From positions 131,165,973 through 131,229,972 of the forward strand of contig NC_092860.1 of NCBI RefSeq assembly GCF_032062135.1: a DNA stretch of 64,000 bases. Reading direction: 5' to 3'. Position 1 is the first letter of the stretch. Each line of letters starts with the position of its first letter. The translations under genes and the position numbers were made by a program. Shown here piece by piece: positions 11,444 through 23,130 of this stretch. The notes beneath the pieces were generated by a model, which was not told where the DNA came from, did no database searches, and saw only the letters and a program-made list of their open reading frames with translations. This DNA is from Pyxicephalus adspersus (lineage: Eukaryota; Chordata; Amphibia; Anura; Pyxicephalidae).

Positions 11444-11503
11444 AGTGGACTCGTCTCATTTACTCCAGAGTGCTATGAGTCAACTGCAGCCATGAAGAGA
11501 CAG
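11444..11503 (+). other. candidate 60-nt internal exon
   Basis: A pyrimidine-rich tract (CTATTTTTCTGTTCTTGTTTT) ends in AG at 11442-11443, and 60 bases later CAG is followed by GTAATG, a good donor. One frame is open through the whole segment and reads SGLVSFTPECYESTAAMKRQ, with phase 0 at both ends. I do not recognise the peptide, and a 60-nt open segment can arise by chance. It could instead be a 5' untranslated exon or simply a decoy splice pair. No partner exon was found in the window. Confidence 0.3.
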
Positions 11504-12289
11504 GTAATGATTTTATTTCCATATTGGCTGGTGTGATTCATTCTTTAGCAGGTGTCAGGCACTGCGCAGTTCCAGCATCAGCACTACTCTGCAGCCTCTT
11601 GTTCTTTCACAGGCCCCTGAGGCAGTTAAAGGTTATCGAAAGCGGATTATTTTAGAACGGTACCGATGCACATTAACGCTGAGAAGATTTGTGGGAATTG
11701 TATAAATGCTTTTGTGCGAAAATCAATCAAGTAAAAATATACTTCTAAAGGTTTATACATAAACGGCAATTCAAAGCAACATTAAAAATGTCTGTTTTGT
11801 AGTAGGCGCTTGTGTAGAGGAAATATTGACTGAATACTAAAGTGGCTGAATTGGAAGAGAATGTTTTGGTAGATCTGTGCTTCATGTATACAGTAGTAGG
11901 CCATGAAGATTAATGCGTTACCCATGTTGTATTGTTATGATGTTTAAGTGGACCCAGGGAAAAATAATAAATGATATACGTGACACAGTTCTTCTATATT
12001 ATTACCAAAGGTTTAGGTTTTCCTCTGTAACATACTTAGGTGGTACATTACACAACAGTAGAATGGCTTGGTTTTGCACTTCCTCAAAAGGGGACAACGG
12101 TATTCATTTTGCTTTGAAATCATTGCAGCATTGTCACCCCTTGGGTAAATTATTTTAAAAGGCAACACATTAAAGACCACTTGTGGATAACAATTTTTAT
12201 GCAGTTACAGTAACAGCTTTTTTTAATTTAAAAAAGGTTTAAATCTCTTGAATGAATACTGACAGTTCAAACATTGTTAATAGTGGTAG
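11504..12289. other. unassigned DNA
   Basis: I see no recognisable gene or repeat. An 81-residue frame at 11913-12158 has no familiar motif. Confidence 0.4.
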
Positions 12290-12830
12290 GGTTTGTGTCA
12301 ATGAGCTTTTTTCACTGAAAATGGGTTTTGGATTCCCATGCAAGTCTATTAAGTTGGGTTAAACACAAGTCAGAAGCAAGCCAACTGCTGGTTCAATGGA
12401 GAAGTGTCCCAAACTGATGTCAAATTCTTAATATTGAATATATGAAAATAATTGGTTACTCAAAGGGATTTAATGGCATCCAATAAATACCTCTGTGCGT
12501 AAGGTAACCCATTGTTTTTCTTTATTACTCAATTCATTTATGATTTATGAGTGATGGCATGCCTCTACAGGATAACCTTGAAACATAACATTCTTACTAA
12601 ATCCACACAAGTTCAAGACCCATCAATGGCATTGATTTGATCAGTTTAGCACAGCTCTAAGAACTTTCAGAATTTACTGACAAGTTCATTTGACCAGCAG
12701 TGGCATTTGACCTAGTATTTGACCTCCTGCTGCATTTGACCTGGCTCAAGCGTGTATTCAATTTCCATAGACTTGTATGGCAATAGAAAACCCACTCAAA
12801 TGAAATAACTCTTGTTTATACAGACCCTAA
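12290..12830. repeat. fold-back repeat with diverged arms
   Basis: TGGGTTTTGGATTCCCATGC with AAGTCTA (about 12323-12349) is matched in reverse complement by TAGACTTGTATGGCAATAGA with AAACCCA (about 12767-12795). A short direct duplication of 'tttgacct' units lies between them (12705-12745). I infer a MITE; its outer limits are uncertain. Confidence 0.45.
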
Positions 12831-13499
12831 GACTGTAAGGGGTGTGTATAACTGTCAGCTCATATTGCTTGTCCCAACCTTTGTAATGTTTACTTTTTGT
12901 TAACCAACCTGGCTCTAATGCAAGAAGAAAAACATAAATGAAGATATTTGAAATAGTGAAAACCAAATTTGCCTAATGAATACTGCTATTACAGATATTA
13001 GGCACATCACAAGAATACAATATTTTTTTAACAATAGTGTACCTTGATGTAAAGCTGCCATTAGGTTCCAATCCTGCCTCAATTTGAAGGACCAATGTGA
13101 ATCCTAGATTTGGATCTCACCCTTTAGGGGTGTAACAGGAGATGATATTGAATACTTCCAAAGCTGAAAGCAATCACTTACAGAAAGTATTTTGCTCACA
13201 TTGGACAACTAATTGGCCAGTGCAACATGTCACATGTTAACCAAGCTTTGGGCACTTCAGGCCATTGGGTGAGTTGCAAGAAGCCATGGATTGTCATTTC
13301 CAGATAAACATCTGCCCAATAAAAGAAATTACATTTACATGTTAAATCTTATATTTTAGTGATACGGTTTAGATCTATTTTAAATGGTCATGCCGTTTGC
13401 AGAAACATGCAAATGAGCATCTATTTATGTCTCCTGACACAACAATAAGAAAAAATGGAAAAACAAATGAGCAACAAAAAAAAAATCGGAAGGAGAAAT
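12831..13499. other. unassigned DNA
   Basis: No gene or repeat is recognised. The part from 13200 to 13340 is balanced in composition and repeat-free. Confidence 0.35.
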
Positions 13500-13790
13500 A
13501 AACAAAGTAGGTTTACTGGTTTTATTATGTTATCAGCATTAAGAGAATTTGAATCTAGTTTTATAGCCCTGTGAATTGCTATGTATAAAAAGGAGGTTTG
13601 TGGAAAGCCGTACACAGCTGTTACTGTGTACTTGTGGAGTGCTCTGCCTTTATTATGAATTGAGCTAATCAGTGGCATAAACATGAATTGGCTTCTGTTG
13701 TCAGAATGATTTTAGTGTAGAAACAGATTATAATACATGACTCAATGCAAAAATGCATAAAGCAAATGTGGGAGGATAAAGATTAGACTT
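13500..13790 (+). other. diverged duplicated noncoding block, copy A
   Basis: About 290 bp aligns with 18060-18350 in the same orientation. The best core reads ATTATGAATTGAGCTAATCA and continues to CATAAACATGAATTGGCTTC and TGTTGTCAG, with only a few differences from copy B. The order of weaker matches on both sides (AATTTGAATC, TTTTATAG, CACAGCTGTT) is kept. It could be a pair of old transposon copies or a duplicated regulatory element with homeodomain-like TAAT cores. No coding potential is evident. Confidence 0.6.
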
Positions 13791-16700
13791 AAGAAACTTT
13801 ACATTTTTTTTTGGTAAGCGTCATTTATTTCTTGATATTTTTATAACTAGTCTTGGAAATTGTAAACTCAGTAGAAGCCACATTGAAAGACTATTGCCTT
13901 GCAGGTGTTGGGAAATTTTTATGACCTTTATTATATATTTTATACAACAACAGCATTGCTTTTGTGTTGCTTGGTTACTATCTGCATTGAGAATGCTGTG
14001 TCACAGTAAAGAAAAATTAAACTTATCAAGTCATACAGGAACTATTGTTATGAAGTAAAAACAGCATATCTGCATATTATGGCACTCTTACCTTGAACTT
14101 TGACTCCTCTGATGCCTACATCCTTTGTTGCTCCAAAGTTGGTCTCCTCCCAGGTTGCCGCCGGGATCAGGAGTCTTCATAGGCCCTTCAGGAATGACAT
14201 AGACTCCCCATGTACTCATGTAAAAACTGCATATTTCAAGAAGAAGAAATACATGTTCTCTTTAGCACATATATCTACTACTCTATCTACTAGCAGTAGT
14301 TCACTTTTATTGCATATTTCTGCTTTATTGCCTAGTGCCAGGCAAAATGTTTTATTTTGTTGAGGAAAAAGGTGAAGAATACTTCTGCAAACACGTTTTA
14401 AGTAGAGTGTGGATGTTTACTGTCCAAGTGCGGTTTGCCACAGACTTGGTACCTACATAGCCAAACTTTTGTGAGCATTTAGATTAGTTTGCAAACTTTT
14501 TGAAAAGCAAACCAATGATTTTTGCATTGAACTTTACTGCAGCAAACTCGCATGTCATCCCTTGTAGCACTAGTTACAAAGTTTTATATTGCTGTCTTGC
14601 CCTGCTTTGTGATAAAAATTCCCTCTATTTCTTGTATGAGCATCACAGGTACACTTAAAGGAAAATATCCCAAATCAAGTCACAGACAAAGTTGCTACCT
14701 CTTCCCAGGAGCAAGTTAGATTTTAAGGCACAGAGGCTCATAAATTGCCTCAATTACAAATATACTGTATATCTATATACATTGATAGCACAGAATTGCT
14801 TGTGCAGTGTAGGCTTGCATATACAGTGGATGAGCATCTAATAACATATCACATTGTACAGTAGACTGTATTGATTTAATTGGGGCAAACTGTCCACCGT
14901 TATACGATACATCACAGTTAAGTGAAATCATGAAATAATACACCTCTGGTTTGCTTGCTTTGTGTAAGATCTTGGTTATACATTGTGGGTGTTTAGCCGT
15001 ACAATGTCATCAAATTCAACATCAAGAGTTATGTCAAACTAAGACTGTAAATTTCTACCCTGCCAGATTCCTGGGACCAGTGATGAGTGATGGGTACAGT
15101 TGCTTATCATCAGTGGTTAGATTTACACAAACGTCAGTTGTCATATTATCATGAGTTTCAGGAGATATTGTTTGATGACCATTCATTCAGTATGGGCAAC
15201 ATTATCCAGCAAACAAAATCCCTTTTCTGTTCTCTATGCACAGAAAAAAAAAATCTAGGAATACCTAAGCACCAGGGTCAGACTGGTCCACAGGTAAAAA
15301 ATCTCTCCTATGACCCTAAAATTATTTTGGTGGGCTTTTGGAACCTTCTCTTTAACACAAAAATACCACTTTGCCAATGTATTCCAGTGGACCCGCTTTC
15401 CTACAATCTCTGGTGGACCCCAGGATCCCAATATGATATCAATATGACTGGAGAAGAGGTAAGAAGATTTTACCAGGCAGCTAAAACCTTAAAAATATTG
15501 TAATAAATTTGTATTTTCCCACTGCTTTGCTCAGCTGTTAAGTTTGTAATATTGAAGACTACAGGTCTTGGAAATCATTTGATTATTAATGCTATGTGTT
15601 ACAACATTTGAAGTTTCATCATGGTGTGTTGAGTCATGACTTCCTTTGTTGTATGTTTTATTTACTATAAATTGTTAAGAACGTAGCCAAGAACATGAAA
15701 CTCAATATAATCAATAATATCAGGAGCGATGGAGAACTATGGGATGCATATTCTGCCTGTATTGTCCTAAGGATTTAGAATGTCAATACAAAACAAGTTT
15801 TTACAGAAATATTGGGTTGGACTGGGCTGATAATTTAATTATACCTCCATTTTACTAGTTTATCTGGTACTTAAGCCTTAAAAACTTGGTATCTTTTTAT
15901 TGCACTGTACAGTATTATACAATCAGTTTTGTGGGATGAGCATCTGCACAGATTTCTTTTTTCAGTACTCATATTCTGTTTGCGTTCAATTATTAGCTGA
16001 TGGGCTAATGGCTATTGTGACATTATACACCAATGTACCAGTGTAAGTGATTCCAGGAAGTGCAATTCATTTTGTGTGTCATTATGCATTTATTATCCAA
16101 ATGGTTTTCAAAAATGATGTCATGTAGAATAGTTTACAGGCTGACTACTATTACAATGATAACAATATTTGTAAGATTCATTTAAACAATATGCAAATCA
16201 TCAATTTAAAATGTGCAACATATTTTGGATGGATTTTCGTTTCCAGACATTAGGACATTTGTTTTCGACATCTGTTAAAATGTGGGCCATGTTAAAAATT
16301 TGTGAACTGGTTTATAGGGAAGGTGTTGCCATTGCCACTCACAACAGATAACTGTAACGGTAACCGTTCTGACAACCAGCTATTCTCAGTGCTGCTGATT
16401 TCAGGCATGGGCTTGGTCTTTCAACAGCCCTCCCAACAATCCTACCTGTGGACTGTAATCACTGCACAATGTCCTTCATTAGCACATTGATGGGGTGGAC
16501 ACACTTTAATGTTTGCTGCATATCATTATTCTGGACATTGGTAGATGCAGCCAACTGTGGTCCCCTGCACAAAACTGAGTAGCAGTGCAGAACTGAATAG
16601 GGGGTCCCCCCAACACCCCACAATGGTGAGCAGCAAAACCAAAGACTGTAAACTTGAACAGTATTGAAAGGAATATGCAGCCAGTGAAGAGAATGCTGGA

Positions 16701-17180
16701 ATCATTTATTCACCCGCCATAGACCTGAGCACGCACATCACATCCGTAGCCTGGCATCAAGGGATGGATAGCTCAGCTGCACAGGCAATGTTCTGAGGGC
16801 TCGCAGACAGAATAGGTGCTCAGGCAGACATAGGATTGTTCAAGTTACTAAGAAATGCCCAGGGCCCTTCTGCAGTGGCACACTTTGCACACTGTTTGAC
16901 TCCCCCAGACTCTGGACATGCTTCTTAATGATGACAACAGTTGTACGTTTAGTACAATGCAATGCATGCCTAATGCAATGTGTTTCAGCATGCCACTTTC
17001 TACCCAGGGTGCATGTGACAGTATGATAACATAGCATAGAATTAGGAGATGTCTGCCCTCCCATAACAGGAATTGCCTGAAAATAGAAAATGGGAAGATC
17101 AGAAGAGAGATGCACACCTAATGTTTTACCAGATGAGCGTTTTCTTGGTTGCAACTAGAATAAGATATAAGGGTGAATCA
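13791..17180. other. unassigned DNA with one long chance frame
   Basis: I recognise no gene. A 138-residue frame at 15087-15503 includes a segment beginning 'caccagggtcagactggtcc' that looks like decayed repeat. The frame shows no domain I know. Frames at 16840-17154 on the minus strand are also unrecognised. The remainder is AT-rich and repeat-poor. Confidence 0.35.
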
Positions 17181-17224
17181 TGGGGGTGCTGACATTAGTA
17201 CCTGGGGCTTCTGTCTAAGATGTT

Positions 17225-17385
17225 CCAGAGACACAACCCGCCCACTTTCCTGAGACCGCGATCTGTACAGGGGACATGGCCGGTGTGTTCTTCCAGCAGG
17301 GTGCTCCTGACCCCGCTCGGGGGCACACGGGCCAGAGCCACAGACCTTCAAAATTTTCTCGCTGTTCAATATGGTCCCACCTCTT
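17225..17385. mobile_element. partial hAT-type MITE, third copy of the 24.1/46.6-kb family
   Basis: It shares the 'gacacaacccgcccact' block, the 'gaccccgctcgggggc' block and the 'gggccagagccacagacc' block with the elements at 24125-24473 and 46612-46977. Only an inner part is present. It abuts another repeat at about 17390, so the 135-residue frame across this junction is a chimera of two repeats. Confidence 0.65.
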
Positions 17386-17389
17386 CCCA

Positions 17390-17860
17390 GATCTGCGCAT
17401 TGTCCGAGCCTGATGCTGCAATCTTCATCGGTCTTCTTCCTTCTGCTGTCTACCTTTCCCAATCTCGCACTGCTCAGGTTCTGGGATCAGGTGACATATG
17501 CCGTTCTGTTTGTAAAAATAGAACAATGCTGATCTCACTGGGTATGTGTGAGATCGGCAACTTTCATTTTTCAATGACAGAAAAGTCCCTTCTGTGCATG
17601 CCTGATTTTGGGCATTCGCAGAAGTAGCATCCCAAGCCTTCTTGGATTCATGATGTGCGTTTTACAGAAGGCTCTGTGCTCCTATTCAGTTTTGTGTTGT
17701 GGCGGTAAAGACAGAAATAAGGAGCCTGTCGTTTTTTTTTTTAAAAAAGGCATTTAATGAAAAAACAAAACACATTTTCACTTTATATAGGAGGGTTAAC
17801 TACCCTTCTATATAAAGTACGAATTGTGGTAATATGTCCCCTTTACCTTTATAGAAATCC
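17390..17860. repeat. dispersed element, TTAAAGCGGAAC-type family, copy 2
   Basis: It shares with 26.6 and 40.2 kb the order: cytosine-rich start, 'tcgcactgctcagg', 'gatctcactgggtatgtgtgag', 'ttttcaatgacag', a 'gcatgcctgat' motif, an interrupted T/A run, 'ggcatttaatgaaaaaac' and 'tctatataaagtac'. A hairpin at 17780-17818 lies inside it. Nonautonomous DNA transposon by inference. Confidence 0.6.
17780..17818. repeat. 17-bp stem hairpin inside the dispersed element
   Basis: ACTTTATATAGGAGGGT pairs with ACCCTTCTATATAAAGT across a 5-nt loop, with one G-T pair. Confidence 0.85.
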
Positions 17861-18059
17861 TACTCATTCTGTTGTTCTGTGGAATTTTAACCCATTTTAA
17901 TGGTTGAGAGCAGTCAGAAGATCATAGGATGGTTCTTAAATGAATAATGCTCTTTTACATGTTATTCTGTCCCCTGATATAAAGTCCCAGGCGCTTTCCT
18001 TCCCCTTTAAATGTTTAATACATTTTTAGGGAATTTTGGGAAAAAGTTTATAAATAGCT

Positions 18060-18350
18060 TTTATTAGCATTTTATTCATTGTATTATCTTCCCCACATCG
18101 ACAGAATTTGAATCATATTTTATAGACCACCAAAGTGCCGTGTATTAAATGTAGGTTTCTGAAAAACACCACACAGCTGTTGCAGCGTGCTTGTGCAATG
18201 TTCAGCTTTCATTATGAATTGGGCTAATCAGCACCATAAACATGAAATGGCTTCTGTTGTCAGAGAGATTTCATACTAGAAATGAATTACAGTGTGCCGC
18301 TTGGCACAATGCATCATAAAATGAAGCACGTAGGAGTAGAACAACTGCAC
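18060..18350 (+). other. diverged duplicated noncoding block, copy B
   Basis: This is the partner of 13500-13790. The core reads ATTATGAATTGGGCTAATCA, then CATAAACATGAAATGGCTTC and TGTTGTCAG. The copies lie about 4.5 kb apart in direct orientation, and similarity falls to scattered blocks outside the core. Confidence 0.6.
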
Positions 18351-18832
18351 TAAGAAAGGGAACAAAGCCTTTGAAAAATGGCAATAGCCTTCAATAATCT
18401 ATGAGTGTTTTTACAGTGTTGGAACAGATATCTCTCCCTGCCACTATCTGTGCTGGACTTGCTGTGTATTTTTCATGAGCTAAGGGCGATCTGCACAAAC
18501 TCTGGCTACTAAGATACTCCATTCAAGTAGGGGACAGGGGAAGCTAATAGATTTTAACTATGTGGAGGACTTTTGGTACTGCACACTATACGGTGTGGGT
18601 TTGTATAGCCTTCTAAATTGTCACACACATTTAGAAAATAGTACAGATTTACCAGCATCATTTATTTAGATACTTTATTTAGGAAGTAGGTTTAAAGGAT
18701 AACAGGACATGAAAATGTTTTTTTAAATTCTGGGGTGAACAATGGAACCATTAGCAGCTCTTTAAGTGGACCACTAAATAGGAAGGTCTGCTTACATTCA
18801 TTGTTTTTGGTTAAAATGTACCTGTAAAAGGT

Positions 18833-19158
18833 TTAAAGGACCTAAACTCAAAAAACAAAATAAAACCAGGGGGCAGTACTATTTTGTCAAAAAACTAACT
18901 CCACGACTCATGGTGGCTTTTTGTTTAATCATGCACAGAGGGTATACCATCCATTGAGAGAAGAGGATTGCTATTTTTGCAGAAGTCCATTGTGGAGCTG
19001 GTGGTGAAGATGGTGCTTTCCTAGGATGCAGCCATGACAGGTCCTGGACCTTCATGGCTTCAGGGTGACTTCATACTGGTAAGTATGTGCCATACCATGC
19101 ATCCATGCTGGTTATGGCAGAAGCTTACTACCCACCAAGGAGTTTAGTTCCACTTTAA
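18833..19158. mobile_element. TTAA-flanked MITE (326 bp)
   Basis: The left end is TTAAAGGACCTAAACTC and the right end is GAGTTTAGTTCCACTTTAA, so the ends are inverted repeats that include TTAA. The end sequence is close to TTAAAGCGGAACTAAA in the 26.6 and 40.2 kb elements, so these probably use the same transposase. TTAA targets suggest piggyBac. Confidence 0.75.
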
Positions 19159-20269
19159 GTTAGAATTATACTTAACTTTTTCTTGTCTTCTGCATCACTG
19201 GGCACCATCTATTCTGATAAAGTCATGTGGAACACAAAGCATCTGAAATATTGGGTGAAAACACTCCAGTCTTTAGCAAGAGTGTCTTTTTATAAGATTA
19301 CGTCTCTTCTCAGAACTCTACCTGGAAGGACAGTGACATTTTCCTTCCTTAGACTAACCTTTCCCCTGACACTGGCCTCTCCAGAGTCACTTGCTTGGGG
19401 ATCTGCTCAGGTCTTCTTCTGCCCAATATCTTTCACCGGCTTTCTGTGAGTCCAAAAAGGTACAGAATGACCGTCAGCACTGAACTTTTACAAGAATGAT
19501 TCAAACTTGATCATTCAAAGCACAGAAACCAGATCACTTCATACCCTCCCAACTTTAATGCTTATGCTATCCCCAGGGCCCTAAGAATTCAGGTCTGTAT
19601 AGGCTTGAGTTAGCTGGAGCCTATGTGGGGTTAAGTTGCTCCCCATATAGTGATTAGCCATTCAAGCACCAAGCTGTATATTGTAGTAGCTCCCTCATAC
19701 AATAGATACTGTTGACGACACAAAGCAATGGGCTCAAAAACCTGAAAGTGTTTGTAAGCAATGAGGGAGTGAAACTGGCTTTGAAAGTGAAGTTGTTACT
19801 GTGCCCTATTCACAAAAGTTAACGTTTAACCATCCTTTCTATGTACGCAGGTTGACACAGTTTGTGAATTGTAGAAGTAGGAATAAAACTGCATTATCGG
19901 TTGGTGTGTGGGCATTTAAAATTAGAAAAATATGTAAATGTGGGAGGACAATTTTTAGATTAAATTACATCGTTAGAAAAAGCAAATTGGGTCAAGAAAA
20001 AACATAGAGCCTGGATGATCAGTGGCTTTCTCATTTGTTTTCAAATGTGTGCAAATTGAGAACTCTGTGTTATGTTAGAAGTTTCCCCCATTTTATTAAC
20101 CTCTTAGTTAGTCATTACCTAATCAAGCATGTATTTCATACTTTTATAGTAGGAGGTCGGTGTTGCAGAGATGATTTTTGTTGCTGTTAGATTTTGGTAG
20201 ATGTTGGTTACACAGAAATTATGAAAAAAAGAACCAACCATTAGCATTTTTCAAAACCAGTCAGGCCTG
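19159..20269. other. unassigned DNA
   Basis: No repeat or gene is recognised. An 88-residue frame at 19183-19449 has no familiar domain. Confidence 0.35.
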
Positions 20270-21040
20270 GAGCGAGTGAGTCAAAGGAGCATAGAGGGGG
20301 ACAGCATGACTGTGCAAGCAGGGAGTAGGCTAACAAAGGGTTAATTTAGTTTCAGAAGTTAGTGAGAGGTGGCATTAGGGGGGCGGAGGTGAAGGAGGGG
20401 TCAAGTTGTTAAAAGGTCAGGTCCAGGAAATAGGAGGTCCATAGCTTAGATAGGGGCGAGAAAAAGTTTCCCTTCCACCCACCCCTTCTTGTGTGATGGA
20501 TGGAGCGGGTTTAAAGGTTTGTGAGGTTGGAGTAATTGGAATAAGCGGTTGAGGTCGGAGGTTACTGGTTATTTGGTGAAATATTGTGGATTGGGGACCC
20601 CTATTTGGTGTGGAGTCCCCATTAATTTGGTGAAATGGTGTTTTAATAATATTTGGTGGTGGTATGTGGTTAAATAAAAAGGTTATGTAGTTCCCTGGCT
20701 GGGAGGTTTTGTGGCTGGGAGCAATTATATATACCTTTATCATGGAAGCAGACCACTGGTGCAGTTGGGTGCCTATGAGGACCATGAATCTGTGAGGCAA
20801 AAAATTGGTTATTTTATTGTAATAATGGTATTCAATGTTTATTAAGGTATATTGTTAGTTTATGTTATTTATTTTAAGTTATGGTTTATATTGAAGATTT
20901 GTAAATTGTTATATTTTATATGAATAATATTTAAATTGTTGTATTAAAAGGCCTAAGGGTCTATAACCAAATTTTATGGTGTGGTTATTTATAAAATGTA
21001 TAAGGGAGGTTTGGTGGATTCATGGGTTTTTGGGGTTTGG
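20270..21040. other. strand-asymmetric G/T-rich block
   Basis: The plus strand is strongly enriched in G and T, with motifs such as ATTTGGTG repeated near 20570, 20608, 20633 and 20652, unlike its flanks. A 127-residue Pro/Thr/Ile-rich frame on the minus strand (20417-20800) follows from this skew rather than from a known protein. It may be the untranslated 3' part of a retroelement. I cannot assign a family. Confidence 0.5.
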
Positions 21041-21194
21041 TGCTAAATCTCCTTTGCTGCAGTCATGAATTGATTCGTATATACAGTGCCTGCTGTTTAG
21101 TTAAAGATAAAATGATTAGCATGATGATGAGAATAACTCGGAGAGGTAAGGGTGCCCCTCAGCACAGCTACACAGGAGGGCATATAGACTAACA

Positions 21195-21275
21195 GGGGCC
21201 GATTCGTCAAAGCTCTCTAAAGCTGGAGATGATACACTTTTATCAGTAAAGCTGGGTAATCTAGCAAGTTGGATA
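21195..21275 (+). repeat. half copy of the GGGCCTGATTTATTAAAG MITE
   Basis: GGGGCCGATTCGTCAAAGCT continues into 'ctggagatgatacactttta tcagtaaagctgggtaatc', matching the left halves of the elements at 48.2 and 48.8 kb. The right half is missing. Confidence 0.7.
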
Positions 21276-22266
21276 TTAAAGGTATCTTTTACTTTGCTCT
21301 AAATGGTCAAGTTATGAGTTTACTTTTAAATCTGACTACCTACTTCTGTACTTATGTTTTAGCTAGAAAAGTTCACAAATCAAAATAAAAAATACTTGAT
21401 ATGTTTTCACATACTCAGACACACTAACCCACAAAAAAGCACACCACAAGAACAGTGTTAAGTAATAGTTAATTTTGTAAATCCACTAATTTCCTTCTAC
21501 CTATATTGTTTACTTTGTGTTCCTTTAGTATACCTTACAGTAGTCACAAGAACTGCTTATATAAAACATTAGTTATTTATTGCTTTGTTCTTGGAAGTCA
21601 ACACTAGTTGGCATTCAAGTCACATAGGGTCACATAATTCACCTTATATTGTAATCTTGTGTTGTTTAATTGCTCCCTTAGGCTTACTTTGCTCTTATAG
21701 ATTAAATTCAATTTATTTTATGTATGCTGTATTATGCTCTGATGTCTTCAATGTATAACAAACCTCAGAAAATATAAAGTGAATTTATACACTGAGGCAT
21801 GGATTACGGTTGACTTAGCAAAGTGAGTATTTTTATTTCTTAATCTACTGGGACATTTTTTAAATTTGTGTTTTTTAAGTGTTCAAAGCATGGTTTTATA
21901 ATAATCCAAAGCCCTTCCCCAGTTTTACATTTCCACCATCCCTGCAACCCCAAATTAATTTATTTTAGGCTAATAGCATTCCTGAACTGGGAGTAATGCA
22001 AAAAGCAGCACCAATTGCATACATTTTAAATAATTATTTAGGTTTTGTGCACTAGAGGTGAGTGTAGGTGGAATTTAAACACATTCTATGAAGAGTTTAA
22101 TGTAACACTGATTTGGATCTGGCATATTATGCAGAAAAAGAGTAGTGGGTCTTTTTAGTAAAATTTATGTCATGCAAAAATCTACATTTTATTTTCCATT
22201 TTTTTGTTTTATTAATTCAAACACACTGTAAGCAACGAAAAATAACTATTGCTATGCCTCAAATAT
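21276..22266. other. unassigned AT-rich DNA
   Basis: No gene or repeat is recognised. Confidence 0.35.
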
Positions 22267-22391
22267 AGGGCTGTATTTATAAAACCAACCTGGATGTAAT
22301 CTATCAGGTCATTGTGTTTCATTAGCAGTAATTGATTCCAACCAGGGAATGTTTGAGGGAATGTCAAACTTTCTGTTTTTAAAAAGAGCCC
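22267..22391. repeat. short MITE with GGGCTNT ends, copy 1
   Basis: The ends GGGCTGTATTTATAAAA and TTTTTAAAAAGAGCCC are inverted repeats. The centre 'agtaattgattcca--gggaatgtttgagggaatgtca' is shared with 56150-56256. Confidence 0.6.
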
Positions 22392-23081
22392 ATAGTGTGC
22401 AGCTATTTTTTTTATATGAAAACACATCTCTAAATTCCTAACAACATAGTGTAAGCCATGTTTACTTTAATTCTGATGGATCACAAACAACAGTCTCCAA
22501 ACCCTTTCTGATGCACAGACAGAAGCTATCAATTCATATGTTGTTTGGTAAAATCAATAGCTATGTTTTGCACTTCCTAAACAGATATAACAAACACTCT
22601 CCATTGTATATTTAGCAAAACCAAAATGACGCTAAAAAGATAAGTTCATTGTTAGGCTTTACATATATTTAAAGTCTGGAGTTGGAGGATAAAGCAAAGC
22701 ATATCTGATCCTTGACACATGAAGACAAGAAATAACTCAACAGACCATACAGCATAGAGACCTATAGACTGAATGAAAAGGCAAGGAGCAAAGTTCAGCA
22801 GCCAAACTTATAGAGCTCTTCTTCCAGTCATCTGTCTTACAACTAAAACTATAAATGCTATCTAATGGGTTATAATAAGTTCCTGAACTTTACTGTTCTG
22901 ATTTGCTCTTTGAACCATCCTATTCAATTGAGTCTGGAAGTTCTTTTTCTATTTAAACTGACCTTTATAGTTTTTAGTGGTTGGGAGTAAATCAAGGTAC
23001 ATTTTCTAATGTTACTGGAGAAAAAATGAAAGCCAAAATATAGCTTTAAATGGAGTTATTCTTCAGTAATTCTTTAATTAT
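22392..23081. other. unassigned DNA
   Basis: No gene or repeat is recognised. Confidence 0.35.
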
Positions 23082-23130
23082 TACTGCGTAATATGTTGGC
23101 ACTATATAAATACTGTCTAATAATAATTAT
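23082..23130 (+). repeat. SINE/LINE 3' tail fragment
   Basis: TACTGCGTAATATGTTGGCA is followed by CTATATAAATACTGT and an (ATA)-like tail. This is the same tail as the SINE at 41.4 kb. Confidence 0.65.

Noticed and set aside
20417..20800. 127-residue Pro/Thr-rich minus-strand frame
   Set aside because: Explained by the G/T skew of the plus strand; no domain, and no transcription signal seen.
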